A DNA stretch of 64,000 nt from Desulfocarbo sp964620595 (lineage in GTDB: Bacteria > Desulfobacterota > Desulfarculia > Desulfarculales > Desulfarculaceae). The first letter of the stretch is position 1. Each line of letters starts with the position of its first letter. The notes under the pieces are model-generated. The model was given only the letters and a program-made list of their open reading frames with translations, had not been told where the DNA came from and did no database searches. Shown piece by piece: positions 37,337-46,291 of the stretch. The translations under genes were made by a program, and so were the position numbers. The stretch is taken from positions 1 to 64,000 of the forward strand of contig CAZUHP010000014.1 of the NCBI GenBank assembly GCA_964620595.1. Direction: 5' to 3'.

Positions 37337-37762
37337 TTACTGGCAGCGCTTCTGGTATTGCTCCAGCTTGCGCCGGAACCAGTCCGGGATCTCCATCTTG
37401 GTGAAGTGGTCCAGGTCCAGGCAGACCGTCACGTTGTGGCCGGTCACCACCAGGGTTTCCTCCTCGCCGGAGAGGTAGGTGGTGTAGCCCCAGGTGATGG
37501 AGGTGCGGCCGATGTTCAGCACCCTCACCTCCACCTCGATCCGGTCGCCGAACCGCAGGGGGCGGCGGAAGTCGCTCTCCAGGTGCACGGTGGGGAAGCC
37601 GAACCGGTGCTCGTGCAGCACCGTGGCGTAGTCGATCTCCAGCTCCGCGCTGAAGAACTCCTCCAGGGCTATGTGGAAGTAATCCAGGAAACGGGGGTAA
37701 TAGACAATGCCCGCGTTGTCGATATCCGCGAAACGTACCTTCAAGTGAGCGCGGAACGCCAT
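37337..37762 (-). CDS. Acyl-CoA thioesterase, 4-hydroxybenzoyl-CoA thioesterase/YbgC family
   Basis: 141 aa hotdog-fold protein. The YbgC/4HBT active-site motif is seen as VRFADIDNAGIVYYPRFLDYFH (catalytic Asp within ADIDxxGIVYYP), then FRRPLRFGDRIEVEVRV and ITWGY. Hydrolyses small or aromatic acyl-CoA; which one cannot be told. AAGGAGAG lies four bases before ATG 37762. It sits next to a region rich in acyl-CoA and aromatic-type enzymes. Confidence 0.88.
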   Translation of the reverse strand: MAFRAHLKVRFADIDNAGIVYYPRFLDYFHIALEEFFSAELEIDYATVLHEHRFGFPTVHLESDFRRPLRFGDRIEVEVRVLNIGRTSITWGYTTYLSGEEETLVVTGHNVTVCLDLDHFTKMEIPDWFRRKLEQYQKRCQ

Positions 37763-37854
37763 GGCTCTCCTTTGGTTTCGGGATCAGCCGGGCCTTCTGG
37801 CGCCGGCCCGGCACATGCAGGCGCCGTCCGAGGGGATAAGCTTCCGCCCTGGGC

Positions 37855-39243
37855 TCAAGTGCCGCTCTGGGCAGGGATGAGCCGGGGGCCCGAGTCGCCG
37901 CCGTTGGCCGCCCCTTTGCGCTTCTTGGCGCCCACCAGCTTTTCCAGGCCTTCCACCAGGTTGACCATGCCCGCGGCCAGCGAACTCATCTGCTTGGCCG
38001 AGGCGGCCGCCTTCTGGGCGTTCGCCGCGATTTCCTGGGTGATCTTGTCCATCTGGGTGGCGGCCTTGCTGATCTGGTCGATACCCTGGGACTGCTCGGA
38101 GGAGGCGGCGGCTATGCTGGACACCAGGTTGGCCACGTCGCCGCCCAGGGTCTGGTTCTTCTCCAGGGCCTCCACCACGTGGGTTAGCAGGCCGCTGTTG
38201 TGCTTGATCTGCTCGTTGGAGTTGCCGATCAGCTCCTGGGTGGTGCGGGCCGCGTCCGCCGCCCGCATGGCCAAGGAGCGCACCTCGTCGGCCACCACCG
38301 CAAAGCCCGCCCCTGCCTCGCCGGCGCGGGCCGCCTCCACGGCCGCGTTCAGGGCCAAAAGGTTGGTCTGGAAGGCTATCTCGTCGATAGTCTTGACGAT
38401 CTTGGCCATTTGCTCGCCAGACTCCACGGTCTTGCCCATGGCGTCCTGCATCATGTCGGTCCGCTCGGCTATCTGCACGAACAGGGAGGAAACCTCCTCT
38501 GACATCACCTGGTTGGCCTGGCCGGCGTTTTCCGCGTTCCGGTGGGTCATGGAGGCTATCTCCTCCAGGGAGGCGGAGGTCTCCTCCAAGGAGGCGGCCT
38601 GCTGGCTGGAGCTGTCCGCAAGCTCCTGGGAGACCTCGGCCACCTCGTCCGAGGTGGCGTTTACCTGGGAGGCGCTGTCGAACAGGCTGACGATGGCGTC
38701 CTGCAAGGGTTTGATCAGCATGCGCTTCATCATCACGATCAAGACCAGGGCCACGGCCAGGATCATGGCCGCCACCCGCAGCAGCAGCTCCACGATGTTG
38801 CGGTTCAGGGCCTGGGCCATGAACTTGCGGGAGAGGTATACCTCCACCGTGCCCACCTTTTCCTTGCCCTTGGTTATGTCCGCCCGGGACATGACCAGAT
38901 CCCCGGGGAGTTCCCCCTTGAACGGGACCATGCGCCAGTCCGCATCCCGCCGGATGCCCTGGAACAGCTTGCCTTCGCCGCCTTCCTTGACCAACAGGGC
39001 GTATACCCGGCGGTCTTCTATCTCCGACTTCAGGCACTGGGCCACCAGGGTCTCGTTCAGGTCCCACAAGGGAGTGGCCAGCACGATGGCGAGCCGGTGG
39101 GATATTATCTCGGCCGAGCGCTCCAGTTCCTGGCTCATCTCGGTCCTAGTGGTGATGTAGTCATAGGCGCCGAACCCCAGCATCACCAAGGTGGTGACCA
39201 GGATCACTCCAATACTCAGGCGTTGGGTTATATTGCCTTTCAT
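37855..39243 (-). CDS. Methyl-accepting chemotaxis protein with predicted sigma54 promoter
   Basis: 462 aa. TM1 about 11-30, a periplasmic sensing domain of about 110 residues (about 32-145), TM2 about 150-172 (LLLRVAAMILAVALVLIVMM), then the signalling domain with the conserved tip (FQTNLLALNAAVEAARAGEA). There is no HAMP match that I can define and no C-terminal tethering pentapeptide. ATG 39243 with GGGGG eleven bases before it is chosen over an upstream in-frame start at 39315. Its upstream region carries the same sigma54 module as the Mo-hydroxylase operon, so it likely senses a compound used by that operon. Confidence 0.92.
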   Translation of the reverse strand: MKGNITQRLSIGVILVTTLVMLGFGAYDYITTRTEMSQELERSAEIISHRLAIVLATPLWDLNETLVAQCLKSEIEDRRVYALLVKEGGEGKLFQGIRRDADWRMVPFKGELPGDLVMSRADITKGKEKVGTVEVYLSRKFMAQALNRNIVELLLRVAAMILAVALVLIVMMKRMLIKPLQDAIVSLFDSASQVNATSDEVAEVSQELADSSSQQAASLEETSASLEEIASMTHRNAENAGQANQVMSEEVSSLFVQIAERTDMMQDAMGKTVESGEQMAKIVKTIDEIAFQTNLLALNAAVEAARAGEAGAGFAVVADEVRSLAMRAADAARTTQELIGNSNEQIKHNSGLLTHVVEALEKNQTLGGDVANLVSSIAAASSEQSQGIDQISKAATQMDKITQEIAANAQKAAASAKQMSSLAAGMVNLVEGLEKLVGAKKRKGAANGGDSGPRLIPAQSGT

Positions 39244-39453
39244 CGTCGTTTGTTCCCCCTTTGCGAAAAAGGCATGAGGGTGGGCAGGTCGAAAAAGGCA
39301 GAGGGGCCCCTCCAAGGGGATGGGGCTGTATGCTGCATTCTCAACAGCTCCCTCCCGCCGCCGGCACCTGGGCTCCGTTTCCCATTAACCCATGAATTCC
39401 CCTGATAGGGAAGCATGGATTGTATACACACCGTCAAATTACCTTTTAGGTAA

Positions 39454-39595
39454 GCAAGGGCGATGCCAGGGCCGGGCTTGTGCAGTGAACAGGTTGATTT
39501 TCAGGAAGAATCGCCCTGGCGCCCTTGTAAAGCCCCTGGCAGGCCGGCCTGGTTCCTTTACAATCCAGGGCGCGGCGACATTACACTTCTTTACA
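39454..39595 (-). promoter_or_regulatory. Sigma54 promoter module of the chemoreceptor gene
   Basis: Read on the minus strand: TGTAAA (plus 39590-39595), TGTAAT (39580-39585) and TGTAAA (39557-39562) spaced 10 and 23 bp; an IHF-like AATCAACCTGTTC (39487-39499); then TGGCAT-N5-TTGC (39463-39468 and 39454-39457). A further TGTAAA in the opposite sense lies at 39526-39531. The site order and spacing match the module at 53531-53674 almost base for base in the conserved blocks. Confidence 0.82.
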
Positions 39596-39676
39596 CTTTG
39601 GCTTGACAGGGGGGTAGCTTGGCCGGCCTGCCTTGGGCGCAGGCCGCACCGTCAGAAGCTCTCCCCCCAAAAGGGT

Positions 39677-39774
39677 GGCCCGGCCTTTGCGGCCGGGCCG
39701 GGGAGGGGAGTGGACTCCGGCGCCTGCCCCGACAAGATGGTCGGGCAAGGGTGGGCGGGGCAAGCGCCGGAGTC
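39677..39774 (-). terminator. Tandem hairpins ending the Hdr/solute-binding-protein transcript
   Basis: First on the minus strand is a long inverted repeat with GACTCCGGCGC (39713-39723) against GCGCCGGAGTC (39764-39774) and an inner TGCCCC/GGGGCA. It is followed by GGCCCGGCC/GGCCGGGCC (39677-39699), which runs into ACCCTTTT on that strand. Together they should end transcription before the chemoreceptor promoter. Confidence 0.65.
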
Positions 39775-39815
39775 GAGGTTAGGGGGTTGTGGGGACTGTA
39801 CTCAAGCCGGGTTCC

Positions 39816-40532
39816 CTACTTGGCCTTGCTCATGATCTGGGCAAAGGTGCCGTCCTTTTTCATGTCGGCCAGGGCCTTGGAGAACTTGTCGGCCAGGGTC
39901 TTGCCCTCGGGCGTGGCCTGGAAGACGAAGTACACGTCCTGCCGGGAAAGCGGCTTGGTTTTGTCGTAATGGATGTTGCTGGCCTTGGCCTCCTTCATCG
40001 CCTTGAGGCCGGTCTTTTCCTCCACCACAAAGGCGTCGATGCGCCCCCTGGCGAGCTTCTTGATGTTCAACACGTCGCTGGCAGCGCTCTCCAGCTTGAT
40101 CTTGGGGTTGCTGATCACCGCCTTGGCATAGGGATAGCCAACGGTGATGCCCACCTTCTTGCCCTCCAGCCCGGCGACGGTGCCTATGGTGGGGGAGTCG
40201 CTGCGGGTGAAGGCGAAGTCCTGCTTCACGTAGATGGGATCGGACTTGGAGGCGTCCTTTTGCAGCAGCACGTCCAGGCAGGGGAAGAATCCGTCGATCT
40301 TGCCGGCGTGGAAGCTGCCCACCGTGCGCTTGGGGGGCATCACCACGATGTCGATCTGCACTCCGGCGCGCTTGGCCACCTCCTTGACCAGGTCGATGAA
40401 CACCCCCTTGTCCTTGCTTTCGACCATCAAGGGGATCTGGTAGGTGCCGATCTTGTAGGTCTTCGCCCAGGCGCCGCCGGCCACCAAAGCCATTGCCATC
40501 AGCAGGACCAGGCCCATAACAAACTTTTTCAT
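39816..40532 (-). CDS. Periplasmic family-3 solute-binding protein
   Basis: 238 aa. Signal peptide (KFVMGLVLLMAMALVAGGAWA) then a two-lobed SBP_bac_3 domain: YKIGTYQIPLMV, GVFIDLVKEVAKRAG, GKIDGFFPC, TVAGLEGKKVGITVGYPYAK and GRIDAFVVEEKTG. No ABC permease or ATPase lies beside it, so it may feed a distant transporter or act as a receptor ligand carrier. It follows the Hdr/GltD-like gene by about 130 bp on the same strand and is the last gene before the terminator hairpins. Confidence 0.87.
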   Translation of the reverse strand: MKKFVMGLVLLMAMALVAGGAWAKTYKIGTYQIPLMVESKDKGVFIDLVKEVAKRAGVQIDIVVMPPKRTVGSFHAGKIDGFFPCLDVLLQKDASKSDPIYVKQDFAFTRSDSPTIGTVAGLEGKKVGITVGYPYAKAVISNPKIKLESAASDVLNIKKLARGRIDAFVVEEKTGLKAMKEAKASNIHYDKTKPLSRQDVYFVFQATPEGKTLADKFSKALADMKKDGTFAQIMSKAK

Positions 40533-40660
40533 CAGCTGCTCCTTTGCTTGGTCAATGGTTGCTGGTTGAAAGCGCTATGCCGCCGCAGCTTCCAGGCCCC
40601 GGTATCCCACCGCGAGACGGCCGGGCTTGAAAATTGGAAGCGGATCGCTTTCCAACCCCA

Positions 40661-42412
40661 TTACTTGCCTTGTAGTGCGCCGACCAGCATCTTCTCCAGA
40701 TCACACTGTAGACAGCGGCCTGCTTCCTCGATGGCCTGGGCTTGCTCCAGGCACAGGTCCACTTCTGCGAATCCCTGCTGGCGTTCCGCCAAGGGCAGGA
40801 CAGGATGATCCACCCTGACCCGGTCGGCAAAGCCTCGTTCCCTCTTTCCGTCGTAAGCAGGGGGCTCTTTGCGTTCCGACCAGTCGGGTTCTATCTTCCC
40901 GTCGCCCCCCAAATAGCGGTCTATGGCGCTGGCCGCGCGCTTGCCGTCGGCAATGGCCCCGATCACGGTGCCAGGGCCGGCGGCCGCGTCGCCGCCCGCG
41001 AACACGCCGTCGACCGGCGTCTGCCGGGAAGATTCATCCGTAGCCAACAAACCGTTGTCCTGGACCAGCTCCCCGTTGGCCTCGGCCAGGGCGGCCAAGT
41101 CCGGGGCCTGGCCCACGGCCAGGATCACCTGGTCCACCTCCACGGTCTTGAGGTCCTTGTCGTCGAACTGGGGCGCAAAGGCGCCCTGGTCGTCGAACAC
41201 CGCGGTGCAGCGGATCAGCTCCACCCCGCTGACCCCGCCGCCGTCCGCCATGACCCGCTTGGGGCCCCAGGAGGGCAGCAGCTCCACCCCCTCCTCCAGG
41301 GCCATCTCTATCTCCCAGGGGTTGGCGGGCATCTCCGGCCGGCTCTCCAGGCAGGCCATGGTCACGGCCTTGGCGCCCAGCCTCTTGGCGGTGAGGGCCA
41401 CGTCCACGGCCACGTTGCCGCCGCCGATGACCAGCACCCTCTCTTTCACGGGTATGTCGGCGCCCTCCCTGACCCCGGACAAGAAGTCCAGGCCCCAGAG
41501 CACGCCGTCCTGGTCTGCTCCCTCCAGCTCGATCTTGCGGCTCTTTTGCAGGCCCAGGGCCAAAAAGACCGCGTCGAACCCGTCTTTCTTCAGGGAGTCC
41601 AGGTCAAAATCGCGGCCCAGCACCTGGCCGGTCTTGAGTTCGATGCCAAGCTCCAAAACCCGCTTGATCTCCCGGTCCAGCACCTCCTCGGGCAGCCGGT
41701 AGGCGGGGATTCCATAGCGCAGCATGCCGCCCGCCTGGTCCCGGCCCTCGAACACGGTGACCTGGTGGCCCTTCTTCCTCAGGAAGAAGGCGGCGCTCAG
41801 GCCGGCGGGGCCCGAGCCCACCACCGCCACCTTGCGGCCGGTGTCCGGCGCCACCTGCATGACCTCGGGCGAGGGCTCGCCCGCCTGGTCGGCGGCGTAG
41901 CGCTTCAGGGCGCAGATGGAGACCGGCTGGTTCACGTCCTTGCGCCGGCACTGCTCCTCGCAGGGATGGGTGCACACCCGGCCCAGCACGCCCGGGAAGG
42001 GCACCTTCTCCATGATCAGGTCGCAGGCCGCCTGCGGCTGGCCCTGGGCGATGAGCCGCAGGTAGCCGGGGATGTCGATGCCGCCCGGGCAGGCCCTCAC
42101 GCAGGGCGGCGGGCCCTCGGGAGGGGTGAACTCGGGGGGAGTCTGGGCCCGCAGGGGCCGGATGATGTCCAGGATGGCGACCCCATTGGGGCAGACCGAT
42201 TCACAGCGGCCGCAGGTGGTGCACATCCAGGGGAAGGGGCTGTTGGCTATGTCCGAGGCCAGTTCCAGCTCCACGTGCTTCAGTATCCGCCTGATGTTGT
42301 AGCCCTCCCTGCCCGTGATGGGGCAGGCCGAGCTGCACAGTCCGCACTGCTCGCAGGTCTTGAACTGATCCACTTCGTTGAATACCGCTAGCGCGTTCAT
42401 GTTGGCAGCCAT
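40661..42412 (-). CDS. HdrC-like/GltD-like FeS flavoprotein (NAD(P)H oxidoreductase)
   Basis: 583 aa. The N-terminal about 90 residues carry two HdrC-type cluster motifs (CEQCGLCSSACP and CTTCGRCESVCP). The rest is GltD/NfnB-like: VRACPGGIDIPGYL and GRVCTHPCEEQC for FeS, FAD site VVGSGPAGLSAAFFL, NAD(P) site VIGGGNVAVDVA, and the C-terminal GGDAAAGPGTVIGAIADGKRA. It probably passes electrons between NAD(P)H and the two HdrA-like proteins encoded just upstream. ATG 42412 after AGGTGG is preferred over the GTG at 42421. The FeS-GltD fusion takes the place of a membrane QmoC. Confidence 0.87.
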   Translation of the reverse strand: MAANMNALAVFNEVDQFKTCEQCGLCSSACPITGREGYNIRRILKHVELELASDIANSPFPWMCTTCGRCESVCPNGVAILDIIRPLRAQTPPEFTPPEGPPPCVRACPGGIDIPGYLRLIAQGQPQAACDLIMEKVPFPGVLGRVCTHPCEEQCRRKDVNQPVSICALKRYAADQAGEPSPEVMQVAPDTGRKVAVVGSGPAGLSAAFFLRKKGHQVTVFEGRDQAGGMLRYGIPAYRLPEEVLDREIKRVLELGIELKTGQVLGRDFDLDSLKKDGFDAVFLALGLQKSRKIELEGADQDGVLWGLDFLSGVREGADIPVKERVLVIGGGNVAVDVALTAKRLGAKAVTMACLESRPEMPANPWEIEMALEEGVELLPSWGPKRVMADGGGVSGVELIRCTAVFDDQGAFAPQFDDKDLKTVEVDQVILAVGQAPDLAALAEANGELVQDNGLLATDESSRQTPVDGVFAGGDAAAGPGTVIGAIADGKRAASAIDRYLGGDGKIEPDWSERKEPPAYDGKRERGFADRVRVDHPVLPLAERQQGFAEVDLCLEQAQAIEEAGRCLQCDLEKMLVGALQGK

Positions 42413-42424
42413 TGTTTCCACCTC

Positions 42425-44491
42425 TTATTCAAGACCCAGGGTTTTGACCATTTCCCGCATGGTGTTGGCGAACTTGGGCCCGTCGGCAGCGGAGCACCAG
42501 GTCAGCCAGAGCTTTTCCGCGTCATAGCCCTGCTTCTCCAGCTTCTTCTTGGTGCGCTTCACCCTGGCCTCGCAGGCATAGTTGCCGGAGATGTAATGGC
42601 AGGTGGGGAATTCGCAGCCGGCCACCAGCACCCCGGCGGCGCCCAGGTCAAAGGCGCGCTGGATCATCTTGTGGGACACCCGGGCCGAGCACATGACCCT
42701 GATCAGGCGGCCGTTGGGGGGATACTGCAGGCGGCTCACCCCTGCCATGTCCACCCCGCCCAGGGCGCACCAGTGACACACGAAGCCCAGGATCTTCTTC
42801 TCCGGGGACTCCTCCAGGGCTGCCTCCACCTGGGCCAGTATCTGCTCGTCGGAGTAGTGCACGATCTGGATGGAGTCGGTGGGGCAATCGGCCGCGCAGA
42901 GGCCGCAGCCCTTGCACAGGGCCTTGATGACCGAGGGCTCCTTGTCCTCGTTGACCTGGATGGCGCTGTAGGGGCACCGCTTGTGGCACAGGCCGCATTT
43001 CTTGCAGTCGGTGAGGTCTATGTCCGCCACGATGCCCTCGGCCTCGATGTAGCCGTTCTTCATGGGGATGGAGGCCCGCATGGCGGCGGCGATGCCTTCC
43101 TCGCAGCTCTCCTTGAAGGTCTTGGGGGCCTTGGCGCAGCCGGCCAGGGAGATGCCGTCCGCGGCAAAGTCCACCGGCCCCAGCTTCACGTGGGCCTCCT
43201 GGAAGAAGCCGTCGGCATTGGCCGAGACCTTCAGGTGGCCCTTGATCTGCTCCACGGTCTGGTTGCCCGCAAAGGCGGTGGTGAGCACCACCAGGTCGGC
43301 CGGCAGCTCCAGCTCCTTGCCGATGAGCAGGTCCTTGGCCTTGACCGTGAGGCTGTCGCCGCTTTTGACCACCTGGGGGTAGTCGTCGTCCGGGAAGCGG
43401 ATGAACTTGACGCCGGCCTGCTTGGCGGCGTCGAGCTGGAAGTGCTCCTCCCGCACCAGGCTGAGGTCGCGGTAGAGGATGTGCACCTGGCACTCGGGGT
43501 TCAGCTTCTTGATGGCGTGGGCGTTCTTGACCGCCACCTGGCAGCCGATGTTGCAGCAACCGCGGGTCTCGTTCTTGGAGTTCACGCAGTTTATGATGAC
43601 CACGTTGCGCTTGTCCCCCAGCGCGTTGTCGCGGAGCAGGCCCTCGAGCTGCAACTGGGTCACCACCCGCGGGTCGCTGCCGTATTCGAACTGCCCCTCG
43701 GGCTCGATCTCCCTCATGCCGGTGGCCACCACGATGGTGGAGATGTCCAGGGCGGTCTCGGTCCCGTCGCCGTTGGCCTTGAGCTTGACCTTGTAGTTGC
43801 CGATGTAGCCGACCACCTCCTCGATCTCGGTATCGGTGTAGACCGTGATGTTGGGGTGGCCCTCCACCTGGGAGACCTTGGCCTGGACCAGCTCCTGGGC
43901 GGGGAGCTTGCCGTGCTCGTGGGAGACGGTCATCACCTGGTTGAGCAGGCCGCCCAGGCGGGGCTGGCGCTCCACGATGACGGCGTTGAATCCCTGGTCG
44001 GCCACGGCCAGGGCGGCGTTCATGCCCGCCATGCCGCCGCCGATGATCAGGCAGTCCTTGCCCACCGGCAGCCTGATCTCCTCGCCTTCCTCCAGCAGGG
44101 CCGCCTTGGCCACCCCCATCTTGATCAGGTCCTTGGCCTTTTGGGTGGCGGCCTCGCGGTCGTCCATGTGCACCCAGGAGACCTGCTCCCGGATGCTGAC
44201 GAACTCCAGCAGGTAGGGGGTCAGCCCCGCTTCCTTGACCGAGTTCTTGAACAGGGGCTCATGGGTCCGCGGCGTGCAGGAGGCGATGACCACCCGGTTG
44301 AGCTGCTGCTCCTTGATGGCCTCTTGCAGCCGCACCAGGTAATCCACCGAGCAGGACCACCTGCCCTCGTCGGCGAAGGCCACGTTGGGAAGGCCCTTGG
44401 CATATTCGACCACCTCGGGCACATCCACAAAAGCGGCGATGTTTGATCCACAGTCGCAAACAAAAACACCTATGCGTACATCTTCGCTCAT
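42425..44491 (-). CDS. HdrA-like flavoprotein fused to MvhD domain (QmoB-like)
   Basis: 688 aa. Its FAD-binding HdrA core has IGGGMAGMNAALAVADQG, a Cys set in NETRGCCNIGCQ, two 4Fe-4S motifs near 525-565 (CKKCGLCHKRCP, CKGCGLCAADCP), then an MvhD/FrhD-type 2Fe-2S domain (FVCHWCALGGVDMAG to GCEFPTCHYISGN). HdrA-MvhD fusions occur in QmoB and in electron-bifurcating Hdr complexes. Here it sits between a QmoA-like and an HdrC-GltD protein and 12 bp before the latter, so the three likely form one soluble complex. Confidence 0.9.
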   Translation of the reverse strand: MSEDVRIGVFVCDCGSNIAAFVDVPEVVEYAKGLPNVAFADEGRWSCSVDYLVRLQEAIKEQQLNRVVIASCTPRTHEPLFKNSVKEAGLTPYLLEFVSIREQVSWVHMDDREAATQKAKDLIKMGVAKAALLEEGEEIRLPVGKDCLIIGGGMAGMNAALAVADQGFNAVIVERQPRLGGLLNQVMTVSHEHGKLPAQELVQAKVSQVEGHPNITVYTDTEIEEVVGYIGNYKVKLKANGDGTETALDISTIVVATGMREIEPEGQFEYGSDPRVVTQLQLEGLLRDNALGDKRNVVIINCVNSKNETRGCCNIGCQVAVKNAHAIKKLNPECQVHILYRDLSLVREEHFQLDAAKQAGVKFIRFPDDDYPQVVKSGDSLTVKAKDLLIGKELELPADLVVLTTAFAGNQTVEQIKGHLKVSANADGFFQEAHVKLGPVDFAADGISLAGCAKAPKTFKESCEEGIAAAMRASIPMKNGYIEAEGIVADIDLTDCKKCGLCHKRCPYSAIQVNEDKEPSVIKALCKGCGLCAADCPTDSIQIVHYSDEQILAQVEAALEESPEKKILGFVCHWCALGGVDMAGVSRLQYPPNGRLIRVMCSARVSHKMIQRAFDLGAAGVLVAGCEFPTCHYISGNYACEARVKRTKKKLEKQGYDAEKLWLTWCSAADGPKFANTMREMVKTLGLE

Positions 44492-44510
44492 TGAGATATT
44501 CCCCGCGTGT

Positions 44511-45857
44511 TTAGTTCAGAACGGCCTTCATACCGGCTGCGGTGGCCTGGACCACGGATTCGGAAATGTCGATGGGGCCGGTGGCGCCGCCGCAAAGATA
44601 TATGCCCTCCACCTTGGTGGCCAAAGGCTCGGTCAAGGGGTCCTTCTCCTTGAAGTAGCCCAACTGGTCCAGCTCTATCTTGAGCACCTTGGCCAGCTTC
44701 TTGTTGCGGTCGCTGGGGACCAGGCCGGTGGACAGGACCAGCAGGTCGAACTCCTCCTCCTGCAACTGACCGGTTTCCAGGGACTCGTAGCGGATCACCA
44801 GGTTCTTGGTCTCCGGGTCCTCGAACACGTCATAGGGCCTGCCCTTCACGTAGCGCACCCCGTTCTGGCGGGCCTTCTGGTAGAAGTCCCAGAACCCCTT
44901 TCCATAGGCCTTGAGGTCGTTGTAGAAGATGGAGGTCTCCACCGAGGCGTCGTGCTCCTTGGTGATGATGGTCTGCTTGGCGGCGATCATGCAGCAGACC
45001 TTGGAGCAGTAGGGTACGCCCCCTTCGGCCAGGCCCCGGCCCGCGCACTGGAGCCAGGCGATCTTCTTGGCGTGGTGGCCGTCCGAGGGGCGGATGATGT
45101 GGCCGGCGGTGGGGCCGCCCGCGTTCATCAGGCGCTCGAACTCCAGGTTGGTGATCACGTTCTTGTGGATTCCATAGCCGTGCAGGCCGTGCGGCGGCTT
45201 GGCGTCCATGATGCCGGTGGCCACCACGATGCTCTTGACTTCCAGGTCGATCTTTTCGTTGCCCTGCCAGAGGCGCACCGCGTCCTTGCCCTCCTTTTGG
45301 CAGGCCTTGACGCACAGGGCGATGGGGCACTCCCGGCACTGGCTGCAGTCCACCACGCAGCCGCCCACGCAGGCGCCTTTTTCCCGGGCCCGGCCGTAGC
45401 GGCAGTCCGGGTCGATGGTCACCACGTTGGGCACCGCCTGGGGGAAGGGCATGTAGATCAGCTTTCGGGTGCCGCCGATGTTGCCGTCCATCTCATCGGG
45501 CAGGGTCACCGGGCAGGCCTCCACGCAGGCGCCGCAGCCGGTGCACAACTCCTCGTCGATGAACCTGGCCTTCTTGACCATCCTCACCTTGAAGCCGTCC
45601 TTGGCCTTCTTGACCTTGCGCACCTCGGTGTTGGTGAGGATTTCGATGTTGGGATGGTTGTCCACCTCGTACATTTGAGGGGCTTCGATACAGATGGAGC
45701 AATCGTTGGTGGGGAAGGTCTTGTCCAGCCTGGCCATCATGCCCCCGATGCTGGGGGTGTCGTCGACCAGGTAGGCTTTCACCCCGTAGTTGGCGACGTT
45801 GAGGGCGCAATTCAGCCCGGCCACACCTGCACCAATGATCAATACTGACTCACTCAT
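44511..45857 (-). CDS. HdrA-like flavoprotein (QmoA-like)
   Basis: 448 aa. FAD Rossmann IIGAGVAGLNCALNVANYG at the start, FPTNDCSICIEAPQ typical of HdrA/QmoA, then 4Fe-4S motifs CTGCGACVEACP and CSQCRECPIALCVKACQ, and GGATGPIDISESVVQ near the C-terminus. It is the first of three consecutive minus-strand genes for an Hdr-type complex; spacing to the next is 19 bp. By analogy it takes part in electron transfer or bifurcation between ferredoxin, a CoA-ester or disulphide, and NAD(P)H. Confidence 0.9.
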   Translation of the reverse strand: MSESVLIIGAGVAGLNCALNVANYGVKAYLVDDTPSIGGMMARLDKTFPTNDCSICIEAPQMYEVDNHPNIEILTNTEVRKVKKAKDGFKVRMVKKARFIDEELCTGCGACVEACPVTLPDEMDGNIGGTRKLIYMPFPQAVPNVVTIDPDCRYGRAREKGACVGGCVVDCSQCRECPIALCVKACQKEGKDAVRLWQGNEKIDLEVKSIVVATGIMDAKPPHGLHGYGIHKNVITNLEFERLMNAGGPTAGHIIRPSDGHHAKKIAWLQCAGRGLAEGGVPYCSKVCCMIAAKQTIITKEHDASVETSIFYNDLKAYGKGFWDFYQKARQNGVRYVKGRPYDVFEDPETKNLVIRYESLETGQLQEEEFDLLVLSTGLVPSDRNKKLAKVLKIELDQLGYFKEKDPLTEPLATKVEGIYLCGGATGPIDISESVVQATAAGMKAVLN

Positions 45858-45931
45858 GCTGACACCTTAGCTGGAATGACTCCGGGTAAATTATGTTGTG
45901 AGGCGCGCCGAGGCCCGCCGCGCCTGGATAA

Positions 45932-46141
45932 TCAGATTTCGGTGATGATCACGGCATTGGACTTGCACACTGCTTCGCAGGTCTTGCATCCCAGGCAGTT
46001 CTGGGGGCGCACCGGTTGCGCCTTGTGGAAGACATCAAAGACGTTACAGGGACAATAAAGGGCGCATTCGTTACAACCGTCGCATTTTTCCTGGTCCACG
46101 TAGACCAGGTATATTTCGAAATCCCTGTGGTGCTTAGGCAT
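45932..46141 (-). CDS. Two-cluster 4Fe-4S ferredoxin
   Basis: 69 aa. Cys20/23/26/30 and Cys49/52/55/59 form two CxxCxxCxxxC motifs (EKCDGCNECALYCPCNV and QNCLGCKTCEAVCK). It lies 74 bp before the HdrA-like gene on the same strand, so it is the likely electron partner of that complex. Short ferredoxins of this kind also sit in Bam-type aromatic clusters. AGGAGG precedes the start. Confidence 0.92.
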   Translation of the reverse strand: MPKHHRDFEIYLVYVDQEKCDGCNECALYCPCNVFDVFHKAQPVRPQNCLGCKTCEAVCKSNAVIITEI

Positions 46142-46172
46142 GACAGCCTCCTGTGGGTATGAAGGGAAGAGA

Positions 46173-46281
46173 AGATAACCCGCTGCCCTGAAACGAATGC
46201 AGGGACATCCGCGAAGAGCCGAGCAATAAATCGATCAAAGCTGCCTGAACCAAAGGTGGGTTAAAGGGCAGCGGGTTATCT
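46173..46281. repeat. 17-bp perfect inverted repeat between ferredoxin and VOC genes
   Basis: AGATAACCCGCTGCCCT at 46173-46189 and its exact complement at 46265-46281 enclose 75 bases with no repeat or gene. The arms extend with near matches outward (AAGGGAAGAG against CCTTCC..). It could form a long RNA stem in the intercistronic mRNA or be the ends of a small mobile element. Confidence 0.7.
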
Positions 46282-46291
46282 GTTTCCTTCC

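Larger units (their letters stand above)
39244..39815. other. Intergenic region with sigma54 module and terminator hairpins
   Basis: About 570 bp between the chemoreceptor and the solute-binding-protein gene, both on the minus strand. From left to right: the chemoreceptor leader, the sigma54 module (39454-39595), and two strong hairpins (39677-39699 and 39713-39774) after the solute-binding-protein gene. No gene is seen. Confidence 0.7.
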
